DNA from: Undaria pinnatifida
Taxonomy: Eukaryota; Sar; Phaeophyceae; Laminariales; Alariaceae
DNA length: 64,000 nucleotides
Direction of reading: 5' to 3'
Assembly (NCBI GenBank): GCA_012845835.1
Contig: JABAKD010000016.1
Span: 23,234,573 to 23,298,572 of the forward strand
Shown: piece by piece, positions 10,205 through 20,295 of the stretch
Position numbering within the stretch: the stretch's first letter is position 1
Layout: each line of letters starts with the position of its first letter
The notes under the pieces: generated by a model
Database searches by the model: none
What the model saw: only the letters and a program-made list of their open reading frames with translations
What the model was told of the DNA's origin: nothing
Translations under genes and position numbers: made by a program

Positions 10205-10512
10205 AGGGTAAGGTCGTCCCGGTGGCGTACCAGGATATCCCCGAGGCCTGGTATCATAAATCAGTTTCGTGACTACGGACCCCCCGAGCGCATACTCTGT
10301 ATAACTCCGTGGGGACTTTGTCTTGTGCGCAAATTTACTTACGGAGAAAGCGCGAGAGTGAGTTAGCAATAACACTCGATGAAAAATCGACGACGTGCAG
10401 TGGGATTGCCTAACCCTATGCTCGACAAAAAGTTGAAGGCAAGAAACAGGGGGAAGAAGGGACGACGCCTGTGACCACGGCTTGTCTAGAAACTGGAAAG
10501 TATATGTGTGTG
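10205..10512 (+). mobile_element. SINE family A, copy 3
   Basis: This is a full-length but diverged copy: GGTCGTCCCGGTGGCGTACC at the A-box, a mutated B-box, then CTTGTGCGCAAATTTAC, the GCAGTGGGATTGCC and GGGGGAAGAAGGGACGACG blocks, and CCTGTGACCACGGCTTGTC at the 3' end. Confidence 0.85.
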
Positions 10513-10689
10513 AAAAACACAAACAAAAGTAGTATTAGACTAATGTAGTGTACGCCAAAATGTTTGTACGTGTTTGGACTAAAGATATGTGCATGGTAAA
10601 TACCCCGAGCATGGTTTATATCGCACGTTACCTACAGAACACAACCTGGAACATATGATTGTGCGAGTTAATGCGAGAACAACAACATA

Positions 10690-11110
10690 TGCATACCTGG
10701 TACATGGTACATGGACCACACCCTATTGTACGCCGACGCGCTTGCCAAGGCAGATTCCGAGAGCATAGAGGCGATAGTGCGCAAATGGAGGATATTGTTT
10801 GTAGGATTCGTAGCACGTATGGGAGAGGTGCGTCTGCCACAGAGGGTGATGTTTGGGGAGTTTGTTGGGGGTAAAGGCTACTCAGGGGGGAAAGAGAAGG
10901 AAGACTGGATGGATCATCAGAAGGAGGATATGTCGGTTTTTGGAATAGAATTCGAAGGATGGCGAAAGGCTGCTCAGAAGGCTGGCAGATGCTTTCGACG
11001 AGGTAGAGGAGGAAGCCGAGTTGTTCATGCGGGATAGGCATGAAAAATAGAGACGCAAAGCTGCAGAGCGACGCGCAAAGGCTGCGGTAGCGCCATCTAT
11101 CATCGGCATC
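10690..11110 (+). pseudogene. LINE ORF2 C-terminal end, decayed
   Basis: The frame at 10711-11037 reads YADALAKADSESIEAIVRKW, RILFVGFVARMGEVRLPQRV, MFGEFVGGKGYSGG, then DMSVFGIEFEGWRKAAQKAG. Blocks of the type (S/A)I---(R)R+--+F-G---R--++RLP-RV-FG-+-GG, followed by a D--(V/A)F-I---W--(A) stretch, form the C-terminal tail seen in LINE ORF2 proteins. A second reading frame at 10659-10874 covers the 5' side. The reverse transcriptase is absent, so this is a 5'-truncated insertion, as is usual for LINEs. Probable 3' UTR follows at 11110-11640. Confidence 0.6.
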
Positions 11111-11645
11111 CCTAAGAGGCCGGGGGCAAGGGGAAGGGGGGGGGGGCGAGGGGGGGAGGGGGGAAGGGGGAAAGGGTGGAGCGGGAAAGGGGGGAAGGGC
11201 GGGAGGGGGAAGGGGGGGCGTCATGCCCAAGAGACTAAAGTCTGGGTTTGGCGATCATCGTCTTGAAAGTTGTGGGCTTTCTAATGGCCGTCACAAGATA
11301 GCATAAGACCGCCCTGACTTCTTCGCCATGTTGCATTCTCTCCCCATCGGTGCCATTGATGATGCACTAGATACCCTCTATGAGCCCAATGCCGTCTATA
11401 GCCAGTTCCGAGGGTCTGCTAGTATGGCATTTGTCTTTCTTTTCTTTTTCTTTTTTATATTTTCTTATTTTTTCCTTTCCTTGCTTCCTCGTCTTGTCTT
11501 GTCATTTCTTGCTTTTCTTGTCTTATTCTTTTCTTTTCACTCCTTTTTCGTTGTGTGTCTCTTTCTTCTCTTTTCTTCTTTTTGCTCTCCTTCATATTTT
11601 TTCACTTTTCTTTGTTTTTTCCTCTAATCGATTTACGTCTGTCGT
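11111..11645 (+). repeat. LINE 3' UTR-like segment with G-run tract and T/C-rich tract
   Basis: The segment has a G-run tract (11115-11220), a unique block (11225-11430) and a nearly pure T/C tract (11430-11630). The unique block recurs on the minus strand at 20840-21010: GACGGCCATT, GAAGTCAGGGCGG and GGCATTGGGCTCATAGAGG-type phrases line up in order. The phenylalanine-rich open frames here are translations of the T/C tract. Confidence 0.6.
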
Positions 11646-11699
11646 GCGTATGCGTAGCGATAGATGCTACGTATAATATCTACGTGGTAGGCTTTCTTG

Positions 11700-11965
11700 G
11701 GTGGCAATCGGTGTAGTCGGTTTCTCCAGCGCGGTTTGGTCCTGGCACATTGTAGACTGACTCCCGATTTCACTTTTATATGTTTCTGGTGGACGCATGA
11801 ATTGCGTCAGCTGTGATATAGTCTATGCGTGTACCACCTTGGGTTGTTTGTGTTTTTCCCTGCTGGGGTATTCCTCATCTCCACAGTGACTGGAGGCTGT
11901 ACTGTGACCACGGACTTGATTAGGCGAGTTAATGTAACAACAACAACTACAACATTAAATTATAA
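11700..11965 (-). mobile_element. Short interspersed repeat family B, copy 1
   Basis: This is one of the most complete copies. On the plus strand it runs GGTCCTGGCACATTGTAGACTG, CCCGATTTCACTTTTATATG, GCGTCAGCTGTGATATA, TTTTTCCCTGCTGGGGTATTCC and CTGTGACCACGGACTTGATT, then (AAC)n. Reading toward the AAC tail gives a SINE-like layout with a simple-repeat tail. In this copy a duplicated TA plus GAC interrupts the GCATATATCAC site. Confidence 0.75.
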
Positions 11966-12215
11966 TAAACGACCATGTTGATGTGCTCTAGTTTCTGATT
12001 GCCGCTGGCGTGGATCGGTCGATCTGTGGTGGATGCCGAATGAAAGAATGGCCACCACAAAAAGTCGAAACGGCAGCTACGAAACGGGGTCCTATACGTA
12101 TGACGTCCATCGCTGCAGTCCGAGTCCTTCTTGCTTGGGTGTTCAGGACAGACTTGTGTGTGGATTAAATTCTTGGCGTAAAATGTGTGCTACTAGTGTG
12201 CCCTGGCAATTGTAT

Positions 12216-12445
12216 GGTTGTTGTTGATGTTGTTGTTGTTCTCACATTAATTCGCATAATCAAGTCCGTGGTCACAGTACAGGTTCCAGTTACTCTGGAG
12301 ATGAGGAATACCGCAGGGAAAAACACAAACAACCCAAGGTGGTAGACGCATATATCACAGCTGACGCAATTCATGCCTCCACCAGCAACATGTAAAAGGA
12401 AAGTGAGATTGGGAGTCAGTCTACGATGTGCCAGGACCATGGTAA
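12216..12445 (+). mobile_element. Short interspersed repeat family B, copy 2
   Basis: This copy is in reverse orientation relative to copy 1: (GTT)n, CTCACATTAATTCGCATAAT, CAAGTCCGTGGTCACAG, then GCATATATCACAGCTGACGC with no TA-footprint insertion, ending at GTGCCAGGACCATGG. Confidence 0.75.
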
Positions 12446-13800
12446 GAATAATAGAGGACTCTTCCACCATTAATAGTTCATCAATTATTCATCGCCAACC
12501 ATTCCATGATACAAAACTTGTACTTGTACATAGAGGGAATGAACTGGGGGACGCGAAGGGAAAACAACAAATTATATTACAAAATATGAAAATCGGAAAT
12601 CGGCAACGGGTAAACAATCCGTATAGCAAACAGAAAATAGAGGACGAATCAACCTAATATTCATTTGTTCATTATTCATCCAAGAAATTCGCTTTTCAAC
12701 TCCATTGCCATATCGTGCATCGGTATGAATATACATGTATATGTTTCGACGACCGTTTAATTTCATCCAATCAAAGCAACATACCTGGTATACTATTAGT
12801 AGCAGTCACAGCGTCAATCAGGCCCGGCGAACGGGAGAGTGCCCGATATATACATTATGATATACATTGTGTGAGACAGGCTCCCTCCCCCCATCTGGTT
12901 AGTCAACTCGTTCTTCTGATTTGTTCAAGACCATCTTCCGGCTCGGCGGGTTCACGGCTGAGGTGTGTACCCGAAATGTTACTGTACTGCTTTACCTGAT
13001 ACGGCAGGCAGCAGTAGGGGATGGTGTATCCGGTGTGGCGCATCATCAGCACAACATGTCACGCTAATTATTTTTGCTATTTTGCTCTGGAACTTTGACC
13101 TCTCTCTGCGATGCCTGTTATTTCCCTCTCGCTACGAAGCCGTTTGCAGTATATGTACCGACGATTTGGCGCCAGAGTGTCAAAGGTACATTTTTGGGTG
13201 GAGAGCAGATGCCTCTTTTTCCCATTCACAGTGCGTAAGAGGTTGAGCCACGTGATTCATGGTGCAACCTGCTTGTTATGCCGTTGAAAAGGGTCGTTAG
13301 CGACGCGTCGCAGGGGGGTGGATGTTATGACATGATGAAAAAAGTCCGTGTTCCTATTTTGGGTACGTATATCATACCCGCGGACTACCCATCAGGGATG
13401 CTCGTGCAAGCAACCTCTGGTGACAACTCTGATAACTAGATGGATTCGCGATTGTTGCTACAAGTATTTATTGATTTCTCCTTATACCTCATGCGGCGAC
13501 AACTGATGCCGCCAGACTCGCACACTGTCATGTTATCGTGACAGCAAACATGTACCCGGTAAAGTGACTACATGTAAAGTGCGCCAATCCTTGTACTGCT
13601 GCCACCTTGTTGTCTTTCAGTGGTAGAGTACGCTGATCCCAGTTGGTAATTTGTTTCTCCGACACGATTAGACCCTTTGTTGTCTCACCAATTCGTGTAT
13701 CATAGTCAATCATTTTATTGTCGTACCCGGTCTAGGTTTGAAACAATTTAGTAACCAGAAAATGTACCAGGTACACAGCGGCAGTATGTACAATGTCGAG
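12446..13800. other. Unrecognised stretch
   Basis: I see no convincing gene. TACCTGGTA occurs at 12782 and TACCAGGTA at 13765. The longer open frames (12373-12657, 12715-12999, 12965-13246) lack recognisable motifs. Confidence 0.4.
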
Positions 13801-13805
13801 GTCAA

Positions 13806-13903
13806 CCCCCGAACGGAGCTTTCATGCAATCTCAACTTGGAGAGAAGGCTCTCTGAACTTTCTCTTGTTTAAAGCTCGGCACGCAGAAAGCTCCGGCGGA
13901 GGG
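13806..13903. repeat. Small inverted repeat (~98 bp)
   Basis: CGGAGCTTTC on the left (about 13815) is mirrored by GAAAGCTCCG on the right (about 13887), with C/G-rich outer parts also roughly complementary. It may be a very small MITE or hairpin. No target duplication is obvious. Confidence 0.4.
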
Positions 13904-14002
13904 TGAATGCACATGATGCAGTGCAGGTATCACACACCTACCATTAATTACAACAGTTTTCTGGGCCTGCCGACAGAGGCAATTTCATAGCTAATTTTCA
14001 AG

Positions 14003-14065
14003 GATGTCAGCCTTGAGTTTGACGAATTTCAGGTCAATACTCATCTTTGCAAGCTGCGTTGTTGG
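14003..14065 (+). repeat. Short dispersed motif family F
   Basis: GTCAGCCTTGAGTTTGACGA followed by ATTTCAGGTCAATACTCAT recurs at about 19055-19110 on the plus strand and, on the minus strand, at about 42233-42275. I see no longer matching element around the copies. Confidence 0.5.
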
Positions 14066-14317
14066 TACTTTTAATATACTATATGAGTGAGTTTCGATTG
14101 GGAGGTGTCTTATTTTTTGTCCACTATAATGGTAAGTATTGGCATTTTTACTTTAGGTGGGGAATTTTGAGCTAGGTAAAACATCACAACTATTTTATAA
14201 ATTTATCACTGTATTTGTACGTCGTTCCGAAGTTGTTCACCAGGTATAAATATACGTGAAAGTGCAATATCACAGCTCACGGCCTATTACAACAACACTT
14301 CAAGTACTCCTTCGTAG

Positions 14318-14426
14318 TTTTTTTTTTTTTTCAATTTTTTTTTCATCATCCGGCGGATAAGGAAAAATAAAGCTTTAGCTCACCACACTTCCACGTATTT
14401 TCATACGCGTCGTGTGTCGATTTGAC
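14318..14426 (-). mobile_element. A-tailed interspersed repeat family C, partial copy 1
   Basis: A poly-T run (the A-tail on the minus strand) is followed by CATCCGGCGGATAAGG, AAAAATAAAGCTTTAGCTCA and CGTCGTGTGTCGATTT. The rest of the family sequence, seen at 43400-43640, is missing here: the element is cut where the pogo-type MITE and the SINE follow. Confidence 0.75.
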
Positions 14427-14428
14427 TA

Positions 14429-14606
14429 CAGTAGGTGGCCCTATATAGTACGGGTCATATAGTCTGGGTGTTCGATATTGTGCGGGTGAAATCTTCTGGC
14501 ACGATAGGCCCCTTTATAGTGGCCGGTTTTTATATATTGCGGGTGCCCGGTATAGTGCGGGTAAATTTTGGTGACACATACCCGCACTATATAGGGCCAC
14601 CTACTG
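14429..14606. mobile_element. Tc1/mariner-pogo-type MITE, 178 bp
   Basis: The terminal inverted repeats are almost perfect over about 27 bases: CAGTAGGTGGCCCTATATAG at the left and its complement at the right. TA flanks each end (14427-14428 and 14607-14608), as expected for the TA target duplication of Tc1/mariner and pogo elements, whose ends often begin CAG. The interior repeats TATAGTGCGGGT-like phrases and has no coding capacity, so a source element would have to supply transposase. Confidence 0.85.
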
Positions 14607-14617
14607 TATTTTTTAGC

Positions 14618-15204
14618 ACACTTTTACTTTCCAGCTTGTAGACAAGCCGTGGTCACAGGTGCCGTCCCTTCTTCCCCTCGGTTCTTGCCGTCAGTTGGTA
14701 TCGCGCATAGGGTTCAACAATCGCACTGCTCGTGTATTTGTTGATGATGGTGTTGTATGTATGTGTATTTTTGATGACGCGGTCTACGATAGGAGTCAAC
14801 CATCACTTTTACAAAGTCCCTCCATTTGGTAGCCAAAGATCTCCAAAAAAATTTGTTGGGCAAAAAAAACATGCTCTCAAGTACAGGTTCCGTTCCGGAT
14901 GAAAAATCGCATGGCCTAGCTAGGCACGACGATAATCATGTATCAAAACTACGACCCGTATTTCGACGATTAGCCCCGTCACTCAAAAACAACTTGGGAC
15001 CAACAGTGCTACATACCTCTATTGTATGTATGTATGCTGCTGCTGCCAACTCACGCCCTTGCGCTTTCCGCAAGTCAATTTGTGCCCCAGAAAAAATTCG
15101 CACACGAATTGCTTAAAGTATGGACTCGGGGAGACTCGAACTCACGACGCTGACCTACACTAGAGGCCCGACGATAACCTGATACGCCATCGGGGCCACC
15201 GGCC
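14618..15204 (-). mobile_element. SINE family A, copy 4, split by ~290 bp of foreign sequence
   Basis: The 3' part lies at 14618-14745 (CTTGTAGACAAGCCGTGGTCACAGG-type on plus) and the 5' part at about 15045-15204 (GCGCTTTCCGCAAGTCAATT, then the B-box as GAGACTCGAACTC, then CGGGGCCACCGGCC). The sequence between is not part of the family. It is bordered by GTTGTATGTATGTGT and ATTGTATGTATGTATG, so it may be a separate insertion with duplicated edges. Confidence 0.75.
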
Positions 15205-15216
15205 ATAAGTAGTATG

Positions 15217-15790
15217 GGCCGGTCGCCCCGGTGGTGCATGGAATTATCCTCGAGCCTGGTATAGGTCGGCTTCGTGACGACCCAGGCTACAGTGGGGGGG
15301 TCCCCTTTTGGGCCTTTTATTTCAGTGGCTAGGGGTCACTCGCGCGAGTAACCCCTGTGTTCCTATGCAATCTTACGTTTTCTTTATGTTTTACATTTGA
15401 CGAAATCAATCCGCAATGCAAAGGTGATTTAAGCTGCGGCAAACCAAGTTCCTAAACCATCTTCATCCGTAGGGTGCAGAGCTACTCGTGCGAGTGGCTC
15501 AAACACACCAGTGAAAATGGGAGTACCCCCCCTACCGTAGCCTTGGTCTGACTTCGAATCCCCCTTAGTGCATACTCGTACAAGTTCGTGGGGGCTTTTT
15601 CTTGTGCACAAATTGACTTGCGCAAAACGCGAGAGCGTGAGTTAGCAACACAGTGAACGATCGACGAGCAGTGGGATTGCCGAACCCAGTGCGCGAAAAA
15701 TATTGAAGGCAAGAACCGGGGGGGTGAACGGATGAAACCTGTGACCACGCCTTGTCCAGAAGCTGGAAAGTAGAGGTGTGAAAAGAACAT
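15217..15790 (+). mobile_element. SINE family A, copy 5, interrupted by a MITE
   Basis: The copy starts GGTCGCCCCGGTGGTGCATG at 15220, runs to CGGCTTCGTGAC at 15278, and resumes at 15549 with TGACTTCGAATCCCCC. It then continues through the family body to the 3' module CCTGTGACCACGCCTTGTCC near 15740. Removing 15279-15548 plus one copy of TGAC restores the consensus around the B-box, so the MITE landed in a complete SINE. It sits head to head with copy 4, their 5' ends about 12 bases apart. Confidence 0.9.
15279..15548. mobile_element. MITE with 4-bp target duplication (TGAC), 270 bp
   Basis: The left end reads GACCCAGGCTACAGTG plus G-run. The right end, read inwards on the minus strand, is GACCAAGGCTACGGTA plus G-run. 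Further in, GTCACTCGCGCGAGTAAC is matched by GCCACTCGCACGAGTAGC. TGAC precedes the left end (15275-15278) and follows the right end (15549-15552). The empty site is reconstructed exactly from the SINE consensus. There is no coding sequence. Confidence 0.9.
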
Positions 15791-15929
15791 AATGTATGTC
15801 AGTACATCGAAAACACCAACGGTTTTCGAACGATGTTGTGTAGCTCCTGAGTAGATCGGTTGTTCCTGTACTACGATCATTGATGTTCCCGCGCTCCCTC
15901 TTGTTCAAACACCGCACCTAAAAAACGAA

Positions 15930-16420
15930 ATCTTACTGAGTAATATAGACTACCACGCAGTAAATATCACCTTATTATATTTCTAGCCATCCAGTTTGTA
16001 GCTCCAATTCGTCCCCACCCCCCCCCGCCCCAACGCTCCCTCCTTTCCCACCACCCTCACCATCGTCTAGACCTAGCACCACGCGTATAGCTAACCCCAA
16101 GATTTATGCGACAAAAAGCTGTTGGAAATCCCCCTTCCCCAACCCACCCCTTACCCCTTTGACCACTCCGACTTCTCACTGGTTTTACGACTAACAGGAT
16201 TAACGTTTTAGACTGATGCATTCCTTACACAAGCGTTACATTTGTTTTTGTATTTTCCGCGCACAGATAGATTTAGTTGCTCCGCCCGTTCCCCCCCCTC
16301 CAGCTCCCTCTTGTTCAAACCCGGGCCCGACGCCCTTAGAAACTCCGCCCTCCCTTCACTGGTTGTACGAGTTACTATGAGACGGTAGAGGTGCACCACA
16401 TTTTTCCACAGTAGGTCATG
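15930..16420 (+). repeat. C-rich repeat family D, copy 1 (5' part)
   Basis: It matches the first part of the longest family D copy (22800-23690): CACGCAGT(A/T).ATATCACCT, a C-run tract, CATCGTCTAGACCTAGCACC, ACTGGTT..ACGA-TA-AGGATT, TTCCGCGCACAGAT, and CTCCCTCTTGTTCAAACCCG. A minisatellite follows before the family resumes at about 16885. Confidence 0.7.
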
Positions 16421-16639
16421 CCATGTCCTCCTTGACCAAAATAATGACTTGGACGAAAGTTTAACTGCCGACCTGATAAAAAATTCAATGAGTTAGGTAC
16501 GCGACAAGAAAAAGGAAGAAATATGACCTATATCCGACGATGATTTAGGGTTATTGAGACCCGCCATTCAAAAACCGTTTCTTGTTCACATCAACACCAA
16601 CACCGAAACTACTTACTGCCTCCATCGTAGCCTTGGTCG

Positions 16640-16885
16640 ACATATATACTCGCCCCATACTTGCACAATACACACACGATACTTACACCATGTATCCATA
16701 CATACAATGACCACATACACACATAAACTTACACCATACATACACAACATATACCTTATACTTAGACCATACACACACCATACGTACACCATACACACAA
16801 TACTCACACCATACTTACACCATACATACAACATACTTACACCATAGTCTATACATACACCACATACATACGACATACATACACC
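16640..16885 (+). repeat. Degenerate (ACACCATAC)-type minisatellite
   Basis: About 245 bases of imperfect ~10-base repeats built from TACACCATAC, TACATACA and ACACACC. The Thr/His/Tyr-rich frame at 16554-16847 is simply this repeat translated. Confidence 0.85.
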
Positions 16886-17370
16886 TGACAAACAACATTT
16901 CCTTCCACAGCTGTGAGAGTTTGTCCCCCTCAACAACGGGTTTTTCAGTTTCCGCGCACAGACTGACTAACATCACCCTGTTGACGCGAATTGCTACACT
17001 ATCTGTAGTTGCGAGGGGAGTCACCCACCTATATCCTTAATGAAGACAAGTTTTTCTATGGCAGGCCCCACCAACTTTTCTTGAAGGAAGCCGGCGGTTT
17101 TCTTGCCACCCTGACGTTATTGTATGATGGTCTTAGTAGTCCTTTGCAAACAGTAAAACATATGGCAGACCATTATTTGATAGCGGCCTTCCTCGTGTCC
17201 AGCAGACATAAAGCGTTCGTTAATATCGCTGGTTCTTTGGGGGGGGGCTATCGTAGTAAGAACCAGTCAAACACACAACCAGTATTACGCGCGATCGGGG
17301 TATCAACCAGCTTGAAAAGATGAGTGTGGACGAAATCTTCGATCTCACAGATGGAGTGTTTTTTTTTTGT
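16886..17370 (+). repeat. C-rich repeat family D, copy 1 (3' part), interrupted by a MITE
   Basis: It contains CAGCTGTGAGAGTTTGTCCC, TTCCGCGCACAGACTGACTA, GTAGTTGCGAGGGGAGTC and CCTATATCCTTAATGAAGAC, then an inserted MITE (17045-17278). The family end follows: ACACAACCAGTATTACGCGC and a GATGAGTGTGGACGAAATC-like block. Confidence 0.8.
17045..17278. mobile_element. MITE family M2, copy 1, inside family D repeat
   Basis: The right end is GGGGGGCTATCGTAG..AAGAACCAGTC. The left end (GACAAGTTTTTCTATGGCAG) is a degenerate inverted match. The interior matches 21327-21578 and 60322-60567: CTTTGCAAACA, CATAAAGCGTTCGTTAA, ATATCGCTGGTT. It splits the family D sequence between TTAATGA and ACACAACC. A clean target duplication is not visible. 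Confidence 0.75.
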
Positions 17371-18860
17371 ATTTATTATTAGCGGTGGTGAACCGAGACG
17401 CGAATTTCTTTTTTTTTGGACCGAGAAACCAACATTGAGATTTATGGTGGAAGGTACCTGGTAGGAATTTCGAGAGCTGTTGTACTTACAATAAATATTT
17501 CTAATGGGCGAAATGCACATTCAAAATTCGAAAACCACCCTAAAGTAGCAATCTTCTATAGTGTTTTATCTGTTTCTCATGAATTCGGTCATTGTACCTC
17601 GTCCATGGCGTTCATTACAAATATAGACTGGGTCGTGCGACTACGAAGCACCTACCACCTGTATCCCGACCTGTGCTGGCATATAGTAAGGGCGATCCTT
17701 GCCTTAGTAGGGGCGTTACCGGCATGCATCCTTCACGAGGGTATACGCCGGAGCCTAAATTTGATGTTGCGCGTTTGCAACACGCCTTGCGTCGCCTGTT
17801 GCGTTGCATCGGCGCAACTGACGCTGAACAACTAATCTATGCCCTGCCATGCACGCCCCGTTAAACACGCGATCGAAGGATCACACGCCGTCTGCAAAGC
17901 TTCTTAGTTGAAACATCGTAAATACCATTCGTTTTGGATCGATCCCGCGGCTATGATGTAGTATGATCTATTTTATATATTTCGTAGAATCAACAGCAGT
18001 AGTGATGCCATATCTCGCGAACAACTATGTACGCGGTTTCAATTGAAATATATGAAAGCAGTGGCGTTGATACATCAGTGCGTGTCCCCAAAAATGAACT
18101 ATCTATGTAGTATAGGAAACAAATGTGATATGTTCTTGATCTGGCTCGAACTCGACGAGATATCGGCGAAAACTCCAAAAATATCAACTCTTTTTACGAA
18201 TGTTTACTCGTAGAGCTGTGAGTCGGCAAGATTTCCGGACTAAAAACTAATCGTGATGTGCCGTTAGCCAACTAGGTGCCGGCAAGTCTGCTGACGAAGT
18301 TAATTGACGGTAGCCGACGCGCCGACTTGAGCAAACAGAGCGAAGCGAACCAAATCACCCCCCCCCCCCCGGTTGAGCAGGCCCCGCCAACAGAAGGAGA
18401 ACCAACGCGCTCCGTCCTTCCTACGAGGGAGTATGAAATCCCAGTAAGTCACATTGTTGTCGCAATTTTCAATTTTCAGGCACGGTCGTCGTAGCTGCGC
18501 TGCAACCTGTCAAATAACTCGGGAAGGAGGGGCGATCACTTGATATCTGTACTGTGGCTTTTGGTTTCATTGCTCTTGTTTCACGGGTCGCCACTCTGAC
18601 AGCACTCCAGACAGCAGGCGCGTTCGTCTATACTCACGGTTACCGTGCGGTTCGTACGGTGCAGGCAGCCCAACCGCTGTAGTTTGTAGCCGCGAGTTGG
18701 TTAGTTGTGGGGACGGGTGAACTCTATGCTGTAGTAGTTGAGTGGATACCCGCGGCCATGTGAGTTCAGTTTGCACATTTGAGCTTTTCAATTGTGCGCC
18801 TTTTTCCTTATCGTGCGTTTTTAATCGGGAAAGCGTAGTATTTCCCTGACGAATTTTGAT
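17371..18860. other. Unrecognised stretch
   Basis: I see no supported gene. The frame at 17592-17864 contains a coding-looking stretch (PEPKFDVARLQHALRRLLRC), but I cannot assign it and it has no in-frame start close by. TACCTGGTA occurs at 17454. Confidence 0.35.
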
Positions 18861-18879
18861 TTCACTTGGTTTTTCGGAT

Positions 18880-18947
18880 CTTCCTAGGGCTCCAGCACCT
18901 TTGTGTGACCAAAGAAACTCTAGATTTTTTACAAGCGTTAATGTGAG

Positions 18948-18992
<45 letters not shown>

Positions 18993-19000
18993 TGTTGTCA
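18880..19000 (-). mobile_element. Interspersed repeat family B, copy 3, with long (AAC)n tail
   Basis: CCTAGGGCTCCAGCACCTTT, GTGACC and TAATGTGAG are followed by about 14 AAC units (about 18950-18990). Its variant body (GGTGCTGGAGCCCTAGG on the other strand) is shared with the copy at 32293-32372, so these two form a subfamily. Confidence 0.7.
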
Positions 19001-19524
19001 CCTGCGGGAACTAGTCGTACAGCAGTATGTATTTTGAAAATATTGTCTGAATACCTCAGCTGTGAGTTCGATAAATTTAGTGCCGATACTCATGCAAGCT
19101 GCGTGCACGCAGCAATACACCTAATTTTGTGACTACAATGGAGCAGTTAAAATGTACGAACGAAATGCATGAAAGTATGTGCACAAGTTAGTGTGGTAAG
19201 CGTAAGCTTTACTTTTTTGTTCGAAGTCATCCCGACTATCACTCACCATTGTTGTGGGCAGCACACGTGATAGAATCATTAGAGTCGTTTTAAAAACCAA
19301 AAAGGCTACTAACCTAACACTAAGCACTACGTACCAATACCAGCTGTTGTAGTATTAGACTATCTAAATGTAACCATCTTTTACATACACCCTGGTATGA
19401 AACGGCCTCTTGTACATATTATTAAATTATTACCCTGGCAGGTTGATCATTTTTAATAATTATTTATACGACTTATGACTAGTTGAGTTGCTGGCCTGTT
19501 GCTCTTCTCCATCAACGGATTTTA

Positions 19525-19650
19525 TGTTGTTGCTGTTGCTGTTGTTGTTGTTGTTGTTGTTTTCGCATCAAGTACCATAATCAAGTTCGTGGTCACAGGA
19601 CAGCCTCCAGCTACTCTGAAAGGGAATAATACCCCAGGAAGAATCACAAA
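19525..19650 (+). mobile_element. Interspersed repeat family B, copy 4
   Basis: (GTT)n, then CATAATCAAGTTCGTGGTCA and CAGGACAGCCTCCAGCTACT, ending near ACCCCAGGAAGAATCACAAA. Only the tail-proximal half is present. Confidence 0.7.
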
Positions 19651-19679
19651 TGAAAACAAAAGCGGTACCGATAGGATAT

Positions 19680-20090
19680 AAAGTTTCCACGCACAGATTG
19701 AGCTGTCCCGCCCGCCGCCCCCCCCCTACCTCCGCTCCCTCTTGATCAAACCCAGGCCTCCACGTCCTTCAAAACTCCGCCCTCCCCTCACCGGTTATTC
19801 GACTTACAGGATTCACTTGATAAACTGATGCATTTCCCTCCACAGCTGTCAGATTTTGTCCCCCTCAGAAACGGGTTTTATAGTTTCCGCGCACAGACTG
19901 ACTAACATCACACTGTTGACCCTGATAGCTACACACTGTTGTAGTTGCAAGGGGAGTCGCCGACTTATATCCTTAATGAGGACACACAACCCGTAATACG
20001 CGCGATCGGAGTATCACACACAGCTTGCAAAGACGAGTTTCGACAAAATATTCGATATCACAGCTGAAGAGTAATTTAAATTTTTATGTT
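19680..20090 (+). repeat. C-rich repeat family D, copy 2
   Basis: It runs from TTTCCACGCACAGATTGAGC, a C-run tract and CCCTCTTGATCAAACCCAGG to GTTGCAAGGGGAGTCGCC, ACACAACCCGTAATACGCGC and CGATATCACAGCTG. Upstream modules of the longest copy are absent. Confidence 0.8.
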
Positions 20091-20094
20091 ATAC

Positions 20095-20265
20095 AGATAC
20101 AAGCTACAATGCAGTTCGCAGGGGAATCGCCGACCCGTATCCTCAACGAGGACACACAACCAGTAGTACGCGCGATCGATGTATCACACACAGTTTGAAA
20201 AGATGAGTTTCGACGATATCCTCGATCTTACAGCTGTAGTGTGTTTATATTTTTATCATGTACAT
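20095..20265 (+). repeat. C-rich repeat family D, tandem extra 3' end
   Basis: This is a second copy of the last ~165 bases of family D, placed directly after copy 2: GTTCGCAGGGGAATCGCC, TCCTCAACGAGGACACACAA, AGTAGTACGCGCGATCG, GATGAGTTTCGACGATATCC, GATCTTACAGCTG. Confidence 0.8.
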
Positions 20266-20295
20266 AAACGCATACCTGGTAGTACCATAGCAGGC

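Noticed and set aside
11328-11676. Phenylalanine-rich frames resembling membrane proteins
   Set aside because: They are translations of a nearly pure T/C tract in a LINE 3' UTR-like region.
16554-16936. Thr/His/Tyr-rich plus-strand and Cys/Val/Tyr-rich minus-strand frames
   Set aside because: Both arise from the ACACCATAC-type minisatellite.
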